Shown here in pieces: positions 20,592 through 28,746 of a stretch of DNA of 32,650 nucleotides. The position numbers and the translations under genes are program-made. The stretch is from Armatimonadota bacterium (lineage in GTDB: Bacteria > Sysuimicrobiota > Sysuimicrobiia > Sysuimicrobiales > Humicultoraceae), in the NCBI GenBank assembly GCA_031081715.1, contig JAVHMA010000032.1, positions 1-32,650 of the forward strand, read 5' to 3'. How positions within the stretch are numbered: the first letter of the stretch is position 1; each line of letters begins with the position of its first letter. A model generated the notes under the pieces. It was not told the origin of the DNA. It made no database searches and saw only the letters and a program-made list of their open reading frames with translations.

Positions 20592-22163
20592 CTACGGCGC
20601 GAAGCCGGCACCACGCAGCCTGGGCATCCCGTCGGCGTACATCTCGAAGCCGAGCACACGCGCGCTATGCGCCACGAACAGGTTTTGATGGTACAGGTAG
20701 ATCACGTTGCGCCTCGCCCGAATCTTCTCCACGATCTCGGCGATCAGGCGCTTGCGCGCTTCCACGCTGGTCTCGGTGCGCTGCCGATCCAGCAGCGTGT
20801 CGATCTCCGGATCCTGGGCGTTGCCATAGTTGTCCGCTCCGCGCGAGTGGTGGAACGCGTAGAGGTTGCCATCTGGGTCGACGCGGCCGGACCATGGGGT
20901 CACCGACATCTGGAACCGGCCTGCGGTGTTGGCGGCCAGCCCCGTCGCCGCCTCGATCGGCCGAACCTGCAGCGCGAAGCCGGCGTCGCGCGTCATGGCC
21001 TGGATGAGCTCACCCATGCGGATCATGACCGGCGAGTTTGGCACGGTCAGCTCGACGGTGATCGGCGTCGGCACCCCGGCGCGCTGGACGAGCTCGCGGG
21101 CCCGTGCCACGTTGCGGCCGGGACACCGTAGGTCCTTCGGGTAGAAGGCGTTGACGGGCGCGATGGGATTACAGCCGGGCAGCTGGCGGCCGGCGAAGAC
21201 AAAGCGATTGAGCCGGTCGCGGTCGATGGCCCACTCGAACGCCTCGCGGAGCAGCGGGTTGGTCATTGGGCTGTCGACGCGGCCCGGTGGCTGGCCGATG
21301 CCGCTGGCGTTCCCGATGTTGATGGAGATGGGGACGTAGCCGTTCGAGGTGACCGTCTGGACGCGCAGTCGCTCGTCGCGCTGCACGCCGGCGAAGTCCG
21401 ACGCCGCGAGCCGGTCCACGACGTGCAGGTCGCCCGAGCGCAGGTTCAGCGTGCGTACGTTCTCGTCGGGAATAGGCCTGAAGACCACGCGGTCGAGGTA
21501 GACGGTACGCGCGTCGTAGTAGTGACGTGAGCGCTCGAGCACAATGCGGTCGCCAATGACCCGTTCGACAAACGAGAATGGCCCGACGCACACCGGGTTC
21601 GTCGCAAAGTTCTCCCCGAGCCGCTCGAGCTGGGTGGGCGACATGATCATCCCGGCACGGTCGCTGAGCGTCGCGACCAGAGGGGCGAGCGGCCTCGACA
21701 ACGTGAGTCGGACGGCCAACGGATCGACGACCGTGACCTCGGTCACCGCGCTGAGTTCCCCGGCACGACGCGAGCCTGGCAGGGTCCGGTGCCGATCGAG
21801 CGAGATCTTGACGGCCTGCGCGTCGAACGGCGTGCCGTCGTTGAACCGGACGCCGCGCCGGAGCCGAATCGTGGCCTGCAGACCGTCGGCGGAGAACCGT
21901 GGCATCTCCGCGGCAAGCCGCGGCACGATCGTGCCGTCCGCCGACAGGTCGTAGAGCGACTCGCACATGTTGAAGAAGATCTGGCGTCCGCCGGCGGTGC
22001 CGCCGAACGTCGGATCGAGCCGGTCGGCATCCTCGAACATCGAGATCACGAGCTCGCCGCCCCGACGGGGCGTGGTCGCCGGTGCGCCCGTCGCGGAGAT
22101 CGCCGTGCCGACCGCCAGTGCGGCGGCGAGCACAACGCTCAGAACCCCTCGCATGCGCCTCAT
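20592..22163 (-). CDS. ABC transporter substrate-binding protein, family 5 (peptide/nickel/opine type)
   Basis: This is a 523-aa extracytoplasmic solute-binding protein of family SBP_bac_5 (PF00496). It has a signal peptide (MRRMRG, then a hydrophobic stretch to about residue 27, cleavage near ATGA) with no lipobox cysteine, so it is probably free in a periplasm. The mature part opens with GGELVISMFEDADRLDPTF and has GPFSFVERVIGDRIVLERSR, both typical. Family-5 proteins bind peptides but also opines, sugars and aminated compounds, so the substrate is open. The ATG at 22163 has GAGGGGG upstream. It follows the DegT-type aminotransferase by 23 bases and shares its LacI-type operator. The likely permease genes lie 8 kb away on the same strand. 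Confidence 0.88.
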   Translation of the reverse strand: MRRMRGVLSVVLAAALAVGTAISATGAPATTPRRGGELVISMFEDADRLDPTFGGTAGGRQIFFNMCESLYDLSADGTIVPRLAAEMPRFSADGLQATIRLRRGVRFNDGTPFDAQAVKISLDRHRTLPGSRRAGELSAVTEVTVVDPLAVRLTLSRPLAPLVATLSDRAGMIMSPTQLERLGENFATNPVCVGPFSFVERVIGDRIVLERSRHYYDARTVYLDRVVFRPIPDENVRTLNLRSGDLHVVDRLAASDFAGVQRDERLRVQTVTSNGYVPISINIGNASGIGQPPGRVDSPMTNPLLREAFEWAIDRDRLNRFVFAGRQLPGCNPIAPVNAFYPKDLRCPGRNVARARELVQRAGVPTPITVELTVPNSPVMIRMGELIQAMTRDAGFALQVRPIEAATGLAANTAGRFQMSVTPWSGRVDPDGNLYAFHHSRGADNYGNAQDPEIDTLLDRQRTETSVEARKRLIAEIVEKIRARRNVIYLYHQNLFVAHSARVLGFEMYADGMPRLRGAGFAP

Positions 22164-22186
22164 CCCTCGCACCCCCTCGCGTCGTC

Positions 22187-23428
22187 TCACGCGCGCAGAT
22201 GTCGTGCGGCCGCCGCCCGGAAAGCCGCGGCGCGCTCGCGGACACGCTCCGCCCCGTCGCGCATCGTGACCCCGGAGGTCGATCCGAGGTTTGGATCGGC
22301 CACACCGATGCCAACGGTCATGGCACGCGCGACCAGATCGTCGGTCCGCGGCAGCATCCCCCGCCGGTACTCGACCGGACGGCCGTCGTGGCAGTCGCAG
22401 TGGAATGGGCACCCCTTCATGGTGGCCGTTCGCTTGTGGAGCAGGTGCTCCATGTTGAAGTAGACGTGCCAGCCCGAGTCGGCCAGGACACGGCTGCCCA
22501 GGTCGCGGGCCACGGCGCGGGCGATCGCCTCGGTCGGAAACACCACCACCAGATGCGTCGCCAGATCGCCGTCAGGGTCGGGCAACTCTCGGAACCGGAG
22601 TCCCGGGAGATCTTCGATCAACTGGCGGAACAACCGACAGTTCGCACGTAGGTGCGTGCGGATGCGGTCGAGCTTCCGAACCTGGGCCAGGAGCACCGCG
22701 GCGTTGAGCTCGGTCATTCGGAAGTTGAGGCCCAGGAACGGACGCTGGCCGATCTCGATGCCCAGCCGCAACGGCGCGTGCCCCTGATCGTGCATGGCAA
22801 AACACCGACGATACAGGGTCTCGTCGTCGGTGAGGACCATACCGCCGTCCCCGCACGTGATCGTCTTGAAGATATTGAAGGACAGCGCCGCCGCCTCACC
22901 GATGCTGCCCACCGGCCGGCCGTGGAAGCTCGCGCCGAACGCCTGCGCGCAGTCCTCGATGAGCGCGAGGCGGTGTCGGTCGGCGATCGCGCGCAGGGCG
23001 TCGAGGCGCGCCGGGTTACCGAGCATGTGGACGGCGATGATCGCGCGCGTGCGCGGCGTGATCCGAGCCTCCACATCCGCCGGATCGAGGTTGAACGTCT
23101 CGTCGATCTCGGCGAGGACGGGGAGGGCGCCGCCGTAGACGACCGCGGAGATGCTGGCGACGTACGTGAAGCCGGGCACAATCACCTCGTCGCCGCTGCC
23201 GATCCCGAGGGCCGCGAGCGCCACGTAGAGGGCGCTGGTCCCGGAGTTGACCGCCACCGCGTGTCGCACGCCAGAGAGGCGAGCGACCTCCTGCTCGAGA
23301 CGGTAGGTCTTGGCGCCGAACGCGGGGTCGTCCTCAGGGCCGTAGCGGGCCAGATGCCTGCTCTCCAACACCTCCAGGACCTCGGCGATCTCCTCGCGCC
23401 CGACGAGCTCGATCCCCGGTCCAGCCAT
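22187..23428 (-). CDS. DegT/DnrJ/EryC1/StrS-family aminotransferase
   Basis: This is a 413-aa PLP-dependent sugar or cyclitol aminotransferase. The fold type I pattern is clear: NSGTSALYVALAALGIGSGD at 61-80, EDCAQAFGA with Asp159 contacting the cofactor, and SFNIFKTITCGDGG with the PLP lysine K188. The family includes scyllo-inosose aminotransferases as well as nucleotide-sugar enzymes. Next to iol genes, a role in amination or deamination of a keto-inositol is the most attractive guess, but not shown. A Cys/His-rich segment at 340-347 (CPFHCDCH) is unusual. It is the first gene after a LacI-type operator and promoter, followed by the solute-binding protein. Confidence 0.88.
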   Translation of the reverse strand: MAGPGIELVGREEIAEVLEVLESRHLARYGPEDDPAFGAKTYRLEQEVARLSGVRHAVAVNSGTSALYVALAALGIGSGDEVIVPGFTYVASISAVVYGGALPVLAEIDETFNLDPADVEARITPRTRAIIAVHMLGNPARLDALRAIADRHRLALIEDCAQAFGASFHGRPVGSIGEAAALSFNIFKTITCGDGGMVLTDDETLYRRCFAMHDQGHAPLRLGIEIGQRPFLGLNFRMTELNAAVLLAQVRKLDRIRTHLRANCRLFRQLIEDLPGLRFRELPDPDGDLATHLVVVFPTEAIARAVARDLGSRVLADSGWHVYFNMEHLLHKRTATMKGCPFHCDCHDGRPVEYRRGMLPRTDDLVARAMTVGIGVADPNLGSTSGVTMRDGAERVRERAAAFRAAAARHLRA

Positions 23429-23441
23429 CGGCTCCGCTCCG

Positions 23442-23455
23442 TGCGAACGTTTGCA
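23442..23455. promoter_or_regulatory. LacI-family operator at the aminotransferase promoter
   Basis: TGCGAACGTTTGCA is a 14-bp palindrome with one mismatch and fits the LacI-family pattern TGNAANCGNTTNCA except for one base. It covers the predicted transcription start, so a bound repressor would block initiation. It resembles the perfect palindrome at 26692-26705 beside the lacI-type gene. Confidence 0.75.
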
Positions 23456-23458
23456 TGA

Positions 23459-23487
23459 ATTGTGCCACCCCGCGGACGACGTGTCAA
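23459..23487 (-). promoter_or_regulatory. Promoter of the aminotransferase and solute-binding protein genes
   Basis: Minus strand: perfect TTGACA (23487-23482), 17-base spacer, CACAAT (23464-23459). The -35 begins seven bases after the stop of the upstream dehydrogenase. The operator lies directly downstream of the -10. Confidence 0.8.
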
Positions 23488-23494
23488 CGGGGCG

Positions 23495-24607
23495 CTACAC
23501 GCGCGGGCCGAACAGGTCCACGACGGCCGGCGCCGCGCCGGCCACGCGGTGCAGCCCCGCGACGCCGTGGATGTAGACCGGGTCCTCGGGCGGAAGCGGC
23601 AGGTCCGTGGGCTCGCCCAGAGCCGCGGCGCGGTATCCGGCAAGCGCCACCTCGACCGCGGTCCGGCCATCCTCGCCGGTCACCTCCAGCGGCCGCGCGC
23701 CGCGAACGGCCTCGACAAACTGGCGGAACGGCCCTGCGGAGAACGGCGGCGCCGGAGGGAACGGCACGTCGACCTCCCCCTCGGCGGTAATGAGTCGGAG
23801 CGCGTCGGGCCGCTCGTAGTTGACGGTCGTGAAGTGCCGGTAGTGATAGATCAGCCGGCCCCGTGTTCCCATGAGCCGCGTGCCACCCCATCCCAAGCCC
23901 CATGAGACGTTCACCTGGCCGAGCCCGCCACCGGGGTACTCGAGCCGGACGGTGGCGAAATCCTCGACGCGGATCGGCTCTTCCCGAATCCGCGCGATGC
24001 GGGCGTCGACGCGCCGGGGCAGCCCGTCGTGGAAGGCGTTGGTGAGGTAGATCAGGTGGAGCATGTCGAGCAAGATGCCCCCACCGCTGACGTGCGGATC
24101 GTGAAGGCGCCACCGCCCGCCGAAGTAGGGGAGCCCAAGGCAATCGATGACGCTGAACACCAGCCGGCCCAGCCGGCCGCCGGCAATGACCTCCTGCGCC
24201 GCGCGGTTCTCCGGGAACCACAGGTAGTTGTGATGCAGCGACAACAGGACCCCGGCGCGCCGCGCCGCCGCGATCATCGCGTCGGCGTCGGCCACCGAGA
24301 CGGCCATTGGCTTCTCGCAGATGATGTGGCGACCGGACGCCGCGGCGTCCACGGCGATCTCACGGTGCGAGGCCGGCGGGGTCCCGATGCTCACCGCGTC
24401 GATGTCGGGCAGGTCGAGCAGGCGGCGGTGATCGGCCAGTCGCCGGCCAGGGGGCAGGCCCAGCGCGGCCCCGACGGCGTCCGCGCGCGACGGGTCGGTG
24501 TCCATGACCGCCACGACTCGCACGCCCTCGAGGGCGGCCAACGCCGGCAGGTGGAAGACTTCAACGACCTTGCCGCACCCGATCAACCCCAGCCGCACAT
24601 CACCCAC
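23495..24607 (-). CDS. Gfo/Idh/MocA-family oxidoreductase (second copy)
   Basis: This is a 370-aa NAD(P)-dependent dehydrogenase. The N-terminal Rossmann fold starts RLGLIGCGKVVEVFHLPAL, and the family triplet EKP with the catalytic lysine is at 98-100 (IICEKPMAV). The C-terminal domain has GGGILLDMLHLIYL with the Asp and His of the active-site motif. Substrates in this family include myo- and scyllo-inositol, glucosides and amino-inositols. I use GTG 24607, which has GGAGG eight bases upstream and overlaps the stop of the first dehydrogenase gene by eight bases. It differs strongly from its neighbour, so the two probably act on different substrates or at different carbons. Confidence 0.88.
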   Translation of the reverse strand: MGDVRLGLIGCGKVVEVFHLPALAALEGVRVVAVMDTDPSRADAVGAALGLPPGRRLADHRRLLDLPDIDAVSIGTPPASHREIAVDAAASGRHIICEKPMAVSVADADAMIAAARRAGVLLSLHHNYLWFPENRAAQEVIAGGRLGRLVFSVIDCLGLPYFGGRWRLHDPHVSGGGILLDMLHLIYLTNAFHDGLPRRVDARIARIREEPIRVEDFATVRLEYPGGGLGQVNVSWGLGWGGTRLMGTRGRLIYHYRHFTTVNYERPDALRLITAEGEVDVPFPPAPPFSAGPFRQFVEAVRGARPLEVTGEDGRTAVEVALAGYRAAALGEPTDLPLPPEDPVYIHGVAGLHRVAGAAPAVVDLFGPRV

Positions 24608-25736
24608 GCGCGGCTCCTCCGGGCCCGGGCACCGCGGTCCACGCCCCGCTGGCATGCGAGCGCATCGCGGCGTCCAGCACGCGCTGGCAGGCCGCGCCCT
24701 CGACGAAGTCGGGCGCGAACGCCCGCCCGCCCGCCGCGGCCGCGACGAAGTCGTGGATCTGGTGGACGAACGTGTGCTCCCATCCGATCGTGTGGCCCGG
24801 GGGCCACCAGGCGCGCAGGTAGGGGTGCTCGCGCTCGGTGACCAGGATACGGCGGTACCCGCGCGCCTCCGGCGCGTCGTCCTGCGTGTAGTACTCGAGC
24901 TCGTTGAACCGCTCGAGGTCGAACCGGACGCTCCCGCGCTCGCCGAATATCTCGAACCCGTTGGCGCACTTGCGCCCGGTGGCGAACCGCGTCGCCTCAA
25001 GGCTGCCGACCGCGCCGCCGATGAAACGGACCAGCACCGCGGCGCGGTCGTCCACGGTCACCGACGCGCGGCCGCCATCGGGGGCGGGCCGCTCGGCCAC
25101 AAAGGTCGTGAGGTCCGAGACGACCTCGGCGATTTCGCCCACCAGGTAGCGGGCCAGGTCAATCGCGTGCGAGAGGATGTCGCCGAGCGCGCCCGAGCCT
25201 GCCTCGTCCACGCGCAGCCGCCAGGTCACCGGCAGCGACGGATCGAGGAGCCAGTCCTGGAGGTAGGTACCACGGTAGAGGCGGATGGTACCCAGCCGTC
25301 CCTCCTCGATGAGCCGGCGCGCCAGCACGACCGCGGGCACCCGTCGGTAGTTGAAGGCCACACCGTGGCAGACGCCGGCACGCGCGGCCGCCGCGGCCAG
25401 GTCGTCCGCCAGCGACGCGGTCGTCGCCAGCGGCTTCTCGCACAGCACGTGCTTGCCGGCCTCGAGTGCCGCCAGACACATCGGGTGATGGAGGTGGTTA
25501 GGCGTTCCCACGATGACGGCGTCGACGTCCGGCCGGCGCACCGCCTCGCGCCAGTCGGTCGCCCATTCCTCCCACCCCCACCGCTCGGCCATCTCGCGGG
25601 CACGCGCCTCGCGCCGGCCGATCAACACGCGCTTGACCGGGCGGACCGGGAGGTCGGGAAAGAACGCGGCCGCATCGTGGAGCGCGTGGCTGTGCGCCGT
25701 GCCCATGAACGCGGTCCCGATCATCGCGAAGCGCAT
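24600..25736 (-). CDS. Gfo/Idh/MocA-family oxidoreductase (first copy)
   Basis: This is a 378-aa dehydrogenase of the Gfo/Idh/MocA family. It starts MRFAMIGTAFMGTAHSHAL, has EKP at 100-102 (VLCEKPLATT), and the C-terminal motif GALGDILSHAIDLARYLVG with Asp186 and His190. A long loop with ERFNELEYYTQDDAPEARGY and the aromatic stretch YLRAWWPPGH is typical of sugar or inositol dehydrogenases of soil bacteria. It follows the IolE-like gene by 15 bases and overlaps the next dehydrogenase. An IolG-type inositol dehydrogenase or a MocA-like enzyme would fit the locus. Assignment to one substrate is not possible from sequence. Confidence 0.9.
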   Translation of the reverse strand: MRFAMIGTAFMGTAHSHALHDAAAFFPDLPVRPVKRVLIGRREARAREMAERWGWEEWATDWREAVRRPDVDAVIVGTPNHLHHPMCLAALEAGKHVLCEKPLATTASLADDLAAAAARAGVCHGVAFNYRRVPAVVLARRLIEEGRLGTIRLYRGTYLQDWLLDPSLPVTWRLRVDEAGSGALGDILSHAIDLARYLVGEIAEVVSDLTTFVAERPAPDGGRASVTVDDRAAVLVRFIGGAVGSLEATRFATGRKCANGFEIFGERGSVRFDLERFNELEYYTQDDAPEARGYRRILVTEREHPYLRAWWPPGHTIGWEHTFVHQIHDFVAAAAGGRAFAPDFVEGAACQRVLDAAMRSHASGAWTAVPGPGGAARG

Positions 25737-25751
25737 GGCGGCCTCTGCGGG

Positions 25752-26654
25752 CTACACGCCCAGCCGCTCGCGCAGGTACGCGCGGCTCCGGCGGGCGCTG
25801 CCCAGGGTGTCGGTCTCGGCGTCAACCACCCGATCCTGCTCCACGATGATCCACCCTTCGTAGGCGGCCTCGCGCAGCGCGCCGAGGAGCGCGGCCAGGT
25901 CCAGCGAACCGCGGCCGAGCTCGACGAACACGTCCTGCTGGGCGGCGCCCACGTAGGTCTGGCCGGCCGCCAGGAGTGTGCCCAGGCGCGGCAGGTCGAT
26001 GTCCTTGAGGTGCACGTAGCCGATCCGCGCGGCGTAGCGCCGCGTCACCTCCAGCGGATCCCCGCCGCCGAATGCCACGTGCCCGGTGTCGAGGCAGAAC
26101 TTCACCAGGTGCGGGTCGGTGCGCTCGAGGAGGGTCGCGATCTCGGTCGGGTTCTCGATATAGGTCCCGCCGTGTGAGTGGAAGCAGGGCACGAGGCCGT
26201 AGTCGAACCGACAGATCTGCGCGAGCTGCTCGAGCCGTCGGGTGTAGCCCGCCCACTCCCCCGCACGAAGCCCGCGCACCGCGGTCAGCGCGGGGCGACC
26301 CGCGACCTCGTAGCGCGAGGGGTCGCCCGCATCGGCCAGGAGGATGTGCCCGGCGCCCAGGCGCCGGAGGAGCTCCGCGGTCGCGCGCACGCTCGCCTCG
26401 CCCTGCGCGTAGGCGCCGGGGTCGCGCAAGGCGAGCGGGACAAACGCGGCGGCCAGCGCCAGCCCGCGCCGCGACAGCGCCGAGGCCAGCTCGCCGGGAT
26501 CGGTGGGCAAGAACCCCCATGGGCCGAGCTCCGTGCCCTCGTACCCGGCAGCCTGCATCTCGTCGAGGACACGGTCAACGGGCAACTGCGGTCCCCACCC
26601 GGGGATTTCACAGACCCCCCAGCTGATCGGGGCCGTGCCGATGCGGACGGTCAT
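25752..26654 (-). CDS. iolE: IolE-like inosose dehydratase / xylose isomerase-like TIM barrel protein
   Basis: This is a 300-aa protein of the AP-endonuclease-2/xylose isomerase-like family. It opens TVRIGTAPISWGVCEIPGWG and has DEMQAAGYEGTELGPWGFLP, close to IolE (2-keto-myo-inositol dehydratase) and MocC. Putative metal ligands are His159/His161, Asp189 and His192 (CLDTGHVAFGGGDP), His215 and the Glu of VEQD near 272. The IolE start usually reads INWTND rather than ISWGVC, so it may act on a modified inosose. GGAGG lies seven bases before the ATG. The gene is next to the iolB-iolD divergon and follows the lacI-type gene, with a palindromic operator between. Confidence 0.75.
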   Translation of the reverse strand: MTVRIGTAPISWGVCEIPGWGPQLPVDRVLDEMQAAGYEGTELGPWGFLPTDPGELASALSRRGLALAAAFVPLALRDPGAYAQGEASVRATAELLRRLGAGHILLADAGDPSRYEVAGRPALTAVRGLRAGEWAGYTRRLEQLAQICRFDYGLVPCFHSHGGTYIENPTEIATLLERTDPHLVKFCLDTGHVAFGGGDPLEVTRRYAARIGYVHLKDIDLPRLGTLLAAGQTYVGAAQQDVFVELGRGSLDLAALLGALREAAYEGWIIVEQDRVVDAETDTLGSARRSRAYLRERLGV

Positions 26655-26691
26655 CCCCCTGCCTCCCCGATCGCCCGACGGCGGCCGGCGT

Positions 26692-26705
26692 TGCAATCGA
26701 TTGCA
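26692..26705. promoter_or_regulatory. LacI-family operator between the repressor gene and the iolE-like gene
   Basis: TGCAATCGATTGCA is a perfect 14-bp palindrome and fits the LacI-family pattern TGNAANCGNTTNCA exactly. It lies 33 bases before the lacI-type stop and 37 bases before the iolE-like start. I see no strong promoter beside it, so it may act on a weak promoter or as a roadblock to read-through from the repressor gene. Confidence 0.75.
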
Positions 26706-26737
26706 CCATTCGGCGACCGGCGGACGGCCCCCTGCGC

Positions 26738-27751
26738 CTAGCGACGGCGGGCGGTGCTCTCGCGAACAACGAGCTGGACGGGAAGCGTGATCGAGCGCGG
26801 CATCTGTGCCCGCTCCAGCGCGCTGCGCAGCATCCCGACCGCCAGCCGCCCCATCTCCTCCGATCGCTGGGCGACCGTGGTCAACGCCGGATTCGAGAGG
26901 GCCGCGAACGGGATGTCGTCGAACCCGGCGACCGCGATGTCGCCGGGGACGCGGACGCCGAGGGTGCGTAACGCCGCGATCGTGCGCAGCGCCAGCTTGT
27001 CGTCGTAGCACAGCACCGCGTCCGGACGGTCACGGGCGATCAGCCCGGCGAGCGCGCTCTCCGAGCGCCACCCCTCGCCGCCGTACTCGATCAGCCGGCT
27101 GCCCGGGACCGCTCTCCGCAGCGCCCGGGCCGCGGCGTCGCGCCGTGTCAGGTCCGAGGCGGACGGCCTGCCGTGCGCGTAGCCGATGCGCCGACGGCCG
27201 CCCTCGACCAGGTGACGAACGAGGGCGTCAATGCCGCTGAGGTCGTCGGAGCGGATGCACCCGGTCGCCAGGTCGCTCGCGTAGCCCGCGAGCGCGACGT
27301 GTTCGCCGTTGATGAACACCACCGGGGCCGGCCGAACGGTGGCGCGCACCCGCGCCTGCGGGAGGACGCTGCCCATGAGTGCCACGCCGTCGGCACGGTG
27401 CGCGAGGAAGAGCGCGATGGCGCGTCGCTCCCGCTGTGGGTCGGCGAAGCCGTTCGCCATGATGACCGTGTAGCCGGCCTCGGCGGCGGCCTGCTCGAAC
27501 CCGGTCACCACCTGCCCGTGGACCGGGTCGGTCACATCGGGGATCATCAGGCCGAACGTGCGCGTCGTACGCGTGACGAGGCTCCGGGCGGCCTGATTGG
27601 GGACGTACCCGAGGCGCGCCGCCACGCGCGCGACGCGGCGCCGCGTGGCCGCGCTGATGACCGGCGCGTCCTGGAGCGCCCGCGAGACGGTCGACGGGGA
27701 CACGCCGACGGCCCTCGCGACGTCCTCGATCGTCACGCGTCGGCGAGGCAC
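26738..27751 (-). CDS. LacI-family transcriptional regulator
   Basis: This is a 337-aa repressor of the LacI/GalR family. The N-terminal helix-turn-helix reads VTIEDVARAVGVSPSTVSRA, followed by the hinge helix and LGYVPNQAARSL. The periplasmic-binding-like domain starts TFGLMIPDVTDPVHGQVV and ends near AGFDDIPFAALSNPALTTV. The effector is unknown; an inositol derivative is likely from context. I place the start at GTG 27751 because TACAAT lies six bases upstream and the frame before it contains that promoter element. The mRNA would begin at or near the start codon. Candidate target sites are the palindromes at 23442 and 26692. Confidence 0.93.
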   Translation of the reverse strand: MPRRRVTIEDVARAVGVSPSTVSRALQDAPVISAATRRRVARVAARLGYVPNQAARSLVTRTTRTFGLMIPDVTDPVHGQVVTGFEQAAAEAGYTVIMANGFADPQRERRAIALFLAHRADGVALMGSVLPQARVRATVRPAPVVFINGEHVALAGYASDLATGCIRSDDLSGIDALVRHLVEGGRRRIGYAHGRPSASDLTRRDAAARALRRAVPGSRLIEYGGEGWRSESALAGLIARDRPDAVLCYDDKLALRTIAALRTLGVRVPGDIAVAGFDDIPFAALSNPALTTVAQRSEEMGRLAVGMLRSALERAQMPRSITLPVQLVVRESTARRR

Positions 27752-27757
27752 GGACGC

Positions 27758-27763
27758 ATTGTA
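27758..27763 (-). promoter_or_regulatory. -10 element of a probably leaderless lacI-type transcript
   Basis: Minus-strand TACAAT ends seven bases before the GTG start of the repressor gene, so transcription should begin on the start codon itself. The -35 region is poor (TTCCCG at 18 bases). No ribosome binding site precedes the GTG. Confidence 0.5.
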
Positions 27764-27849
27764 GCAGCGGGATCGCACGGCCGGGAAGGGCCGCCCCCGG
27801 CGCGGGGCGAACCACTGCGCGCAGGACCCTCGAGGTCACAACCGCGCCC

Positions 27850-28746
27850 ATGCCTGACACTGCGCAGCTGCTCGTGCGTCCCGCGCTGCCTCCCGGCACC
27901 CCGGGGCTCGTCACCCGCGTGACCGCCGCGGACGCCGGCTGGGAGCTGCTCGGCATGGAGGTCCGGCGGCTCGCGGACGGTGACACGTGGGAGCACGAGA
28001 CCGGCGACTGCGAGGCCGCGCTCGTGGTCCTCGGCGGCCGCTGCGCGGTGCGCTCGTCGCGCGGCTCCTGGCCGACGATCGGTCGCCGGCCGCACGTCTT
28101 CGCGGGCCTGCCGTACGCGCTCTACCTGCCGCGGCGCACCGCGTTCACCCTCCGGGCGGTGGGCGCGGTCGAGGTGGCGCACGCGTGGGCCCCGACCGAC
28201 GCGGCGCATCTGGCGCGTCTGATCACCCCGGCCGAGACGGAGATCGAGATCCGCGGCGGGAACAACGCCACCCGCCAGATCACCAACATCATCCCGCCGG
28301 GGTTCGACTGCGACCGGCTGGTCTGCGTCGAGGTCTACACGCCGGGCGGCAACTGGAGCAGCTACCCGCCGCACAAGCACGACGTCCACCGCACCGACGC
28401 GGCGGGCCGGGTGGTCGAGGCCGACCTGGAGGAGTTCTACTACTACAAGTTCGACCGGCCGACCGGGTTCGCGGTGCAACGGATCTACACGACCGACGGC
28501 TCGCTCGACGTCACGGTCACCGCCCGTACCGACGACATCGTCCTGGTGCCCGAGGGCTACCATCCGGTCTCGGCGGCGTACGGGTACACCTGCTACTACC
28601 TGAACTTCCTGGCGGGGTCGGCGCAGTCGCTGGCCAACAGCGAGGATGTGGCGCACGCCTGGGTCAAGGGCACGTGGACGGCCCGCGACCCCCGCGTTCC
28701 GGTCGTTACGATGGAGATGGAGTCCGAGGCGGGAGGCTCCCGATGA
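27850..28746 (+). CDS. iolB: 5-deoxy-glucuronate isomerase
   Basis: IolB converts 5-deoxy-glucuronate to 2-deoxy-5-keto-gluconate in inositol catabolism. The 298-aa protein is a double cupin of normal length. Metal ligands are visible: His175 and His177 in SSYPPHKHD, Glu194/195 in ADLEEFYYYKFDRPTGFAVQ, and His238 in VPEGYHPVSAAYGYTCYYLN, which is highly diagnostic. It is divergent from the lacI-type gene; the 98 bases between show no clear promoter for iolB, and the ribosome binding site (GAGGT) is 13 bases upstream, so the start is less sure. It is coupled to iolD. Confidence 0.95.
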   Translation: MPDTAQLLVRPALPPGTPGLVTRVTAADAGWELLGMEVRRLADGDTWEHETGDCEAALVVLGGRCAVRSSRGSWPTIGRRPHVFAGLPYALYLPRRTAFTLRAVGAVEVAHAWAPTDAAHLARLITPAETEIEIRGGNNATRQITNIIPPGFDCDRLVCVEVYTPGGNWSSYPPHKHDVHRTDAAGRVVEADLEEFYYYKFDRPTGFAVQRIYTTDGSLDVTVTARTDDIVLVPEGYHPVSAAYGYTCYYLNFLAGSAQSLANSEDVAHAWVKGTWTARDPRVPVVTMEMESEAGGSR

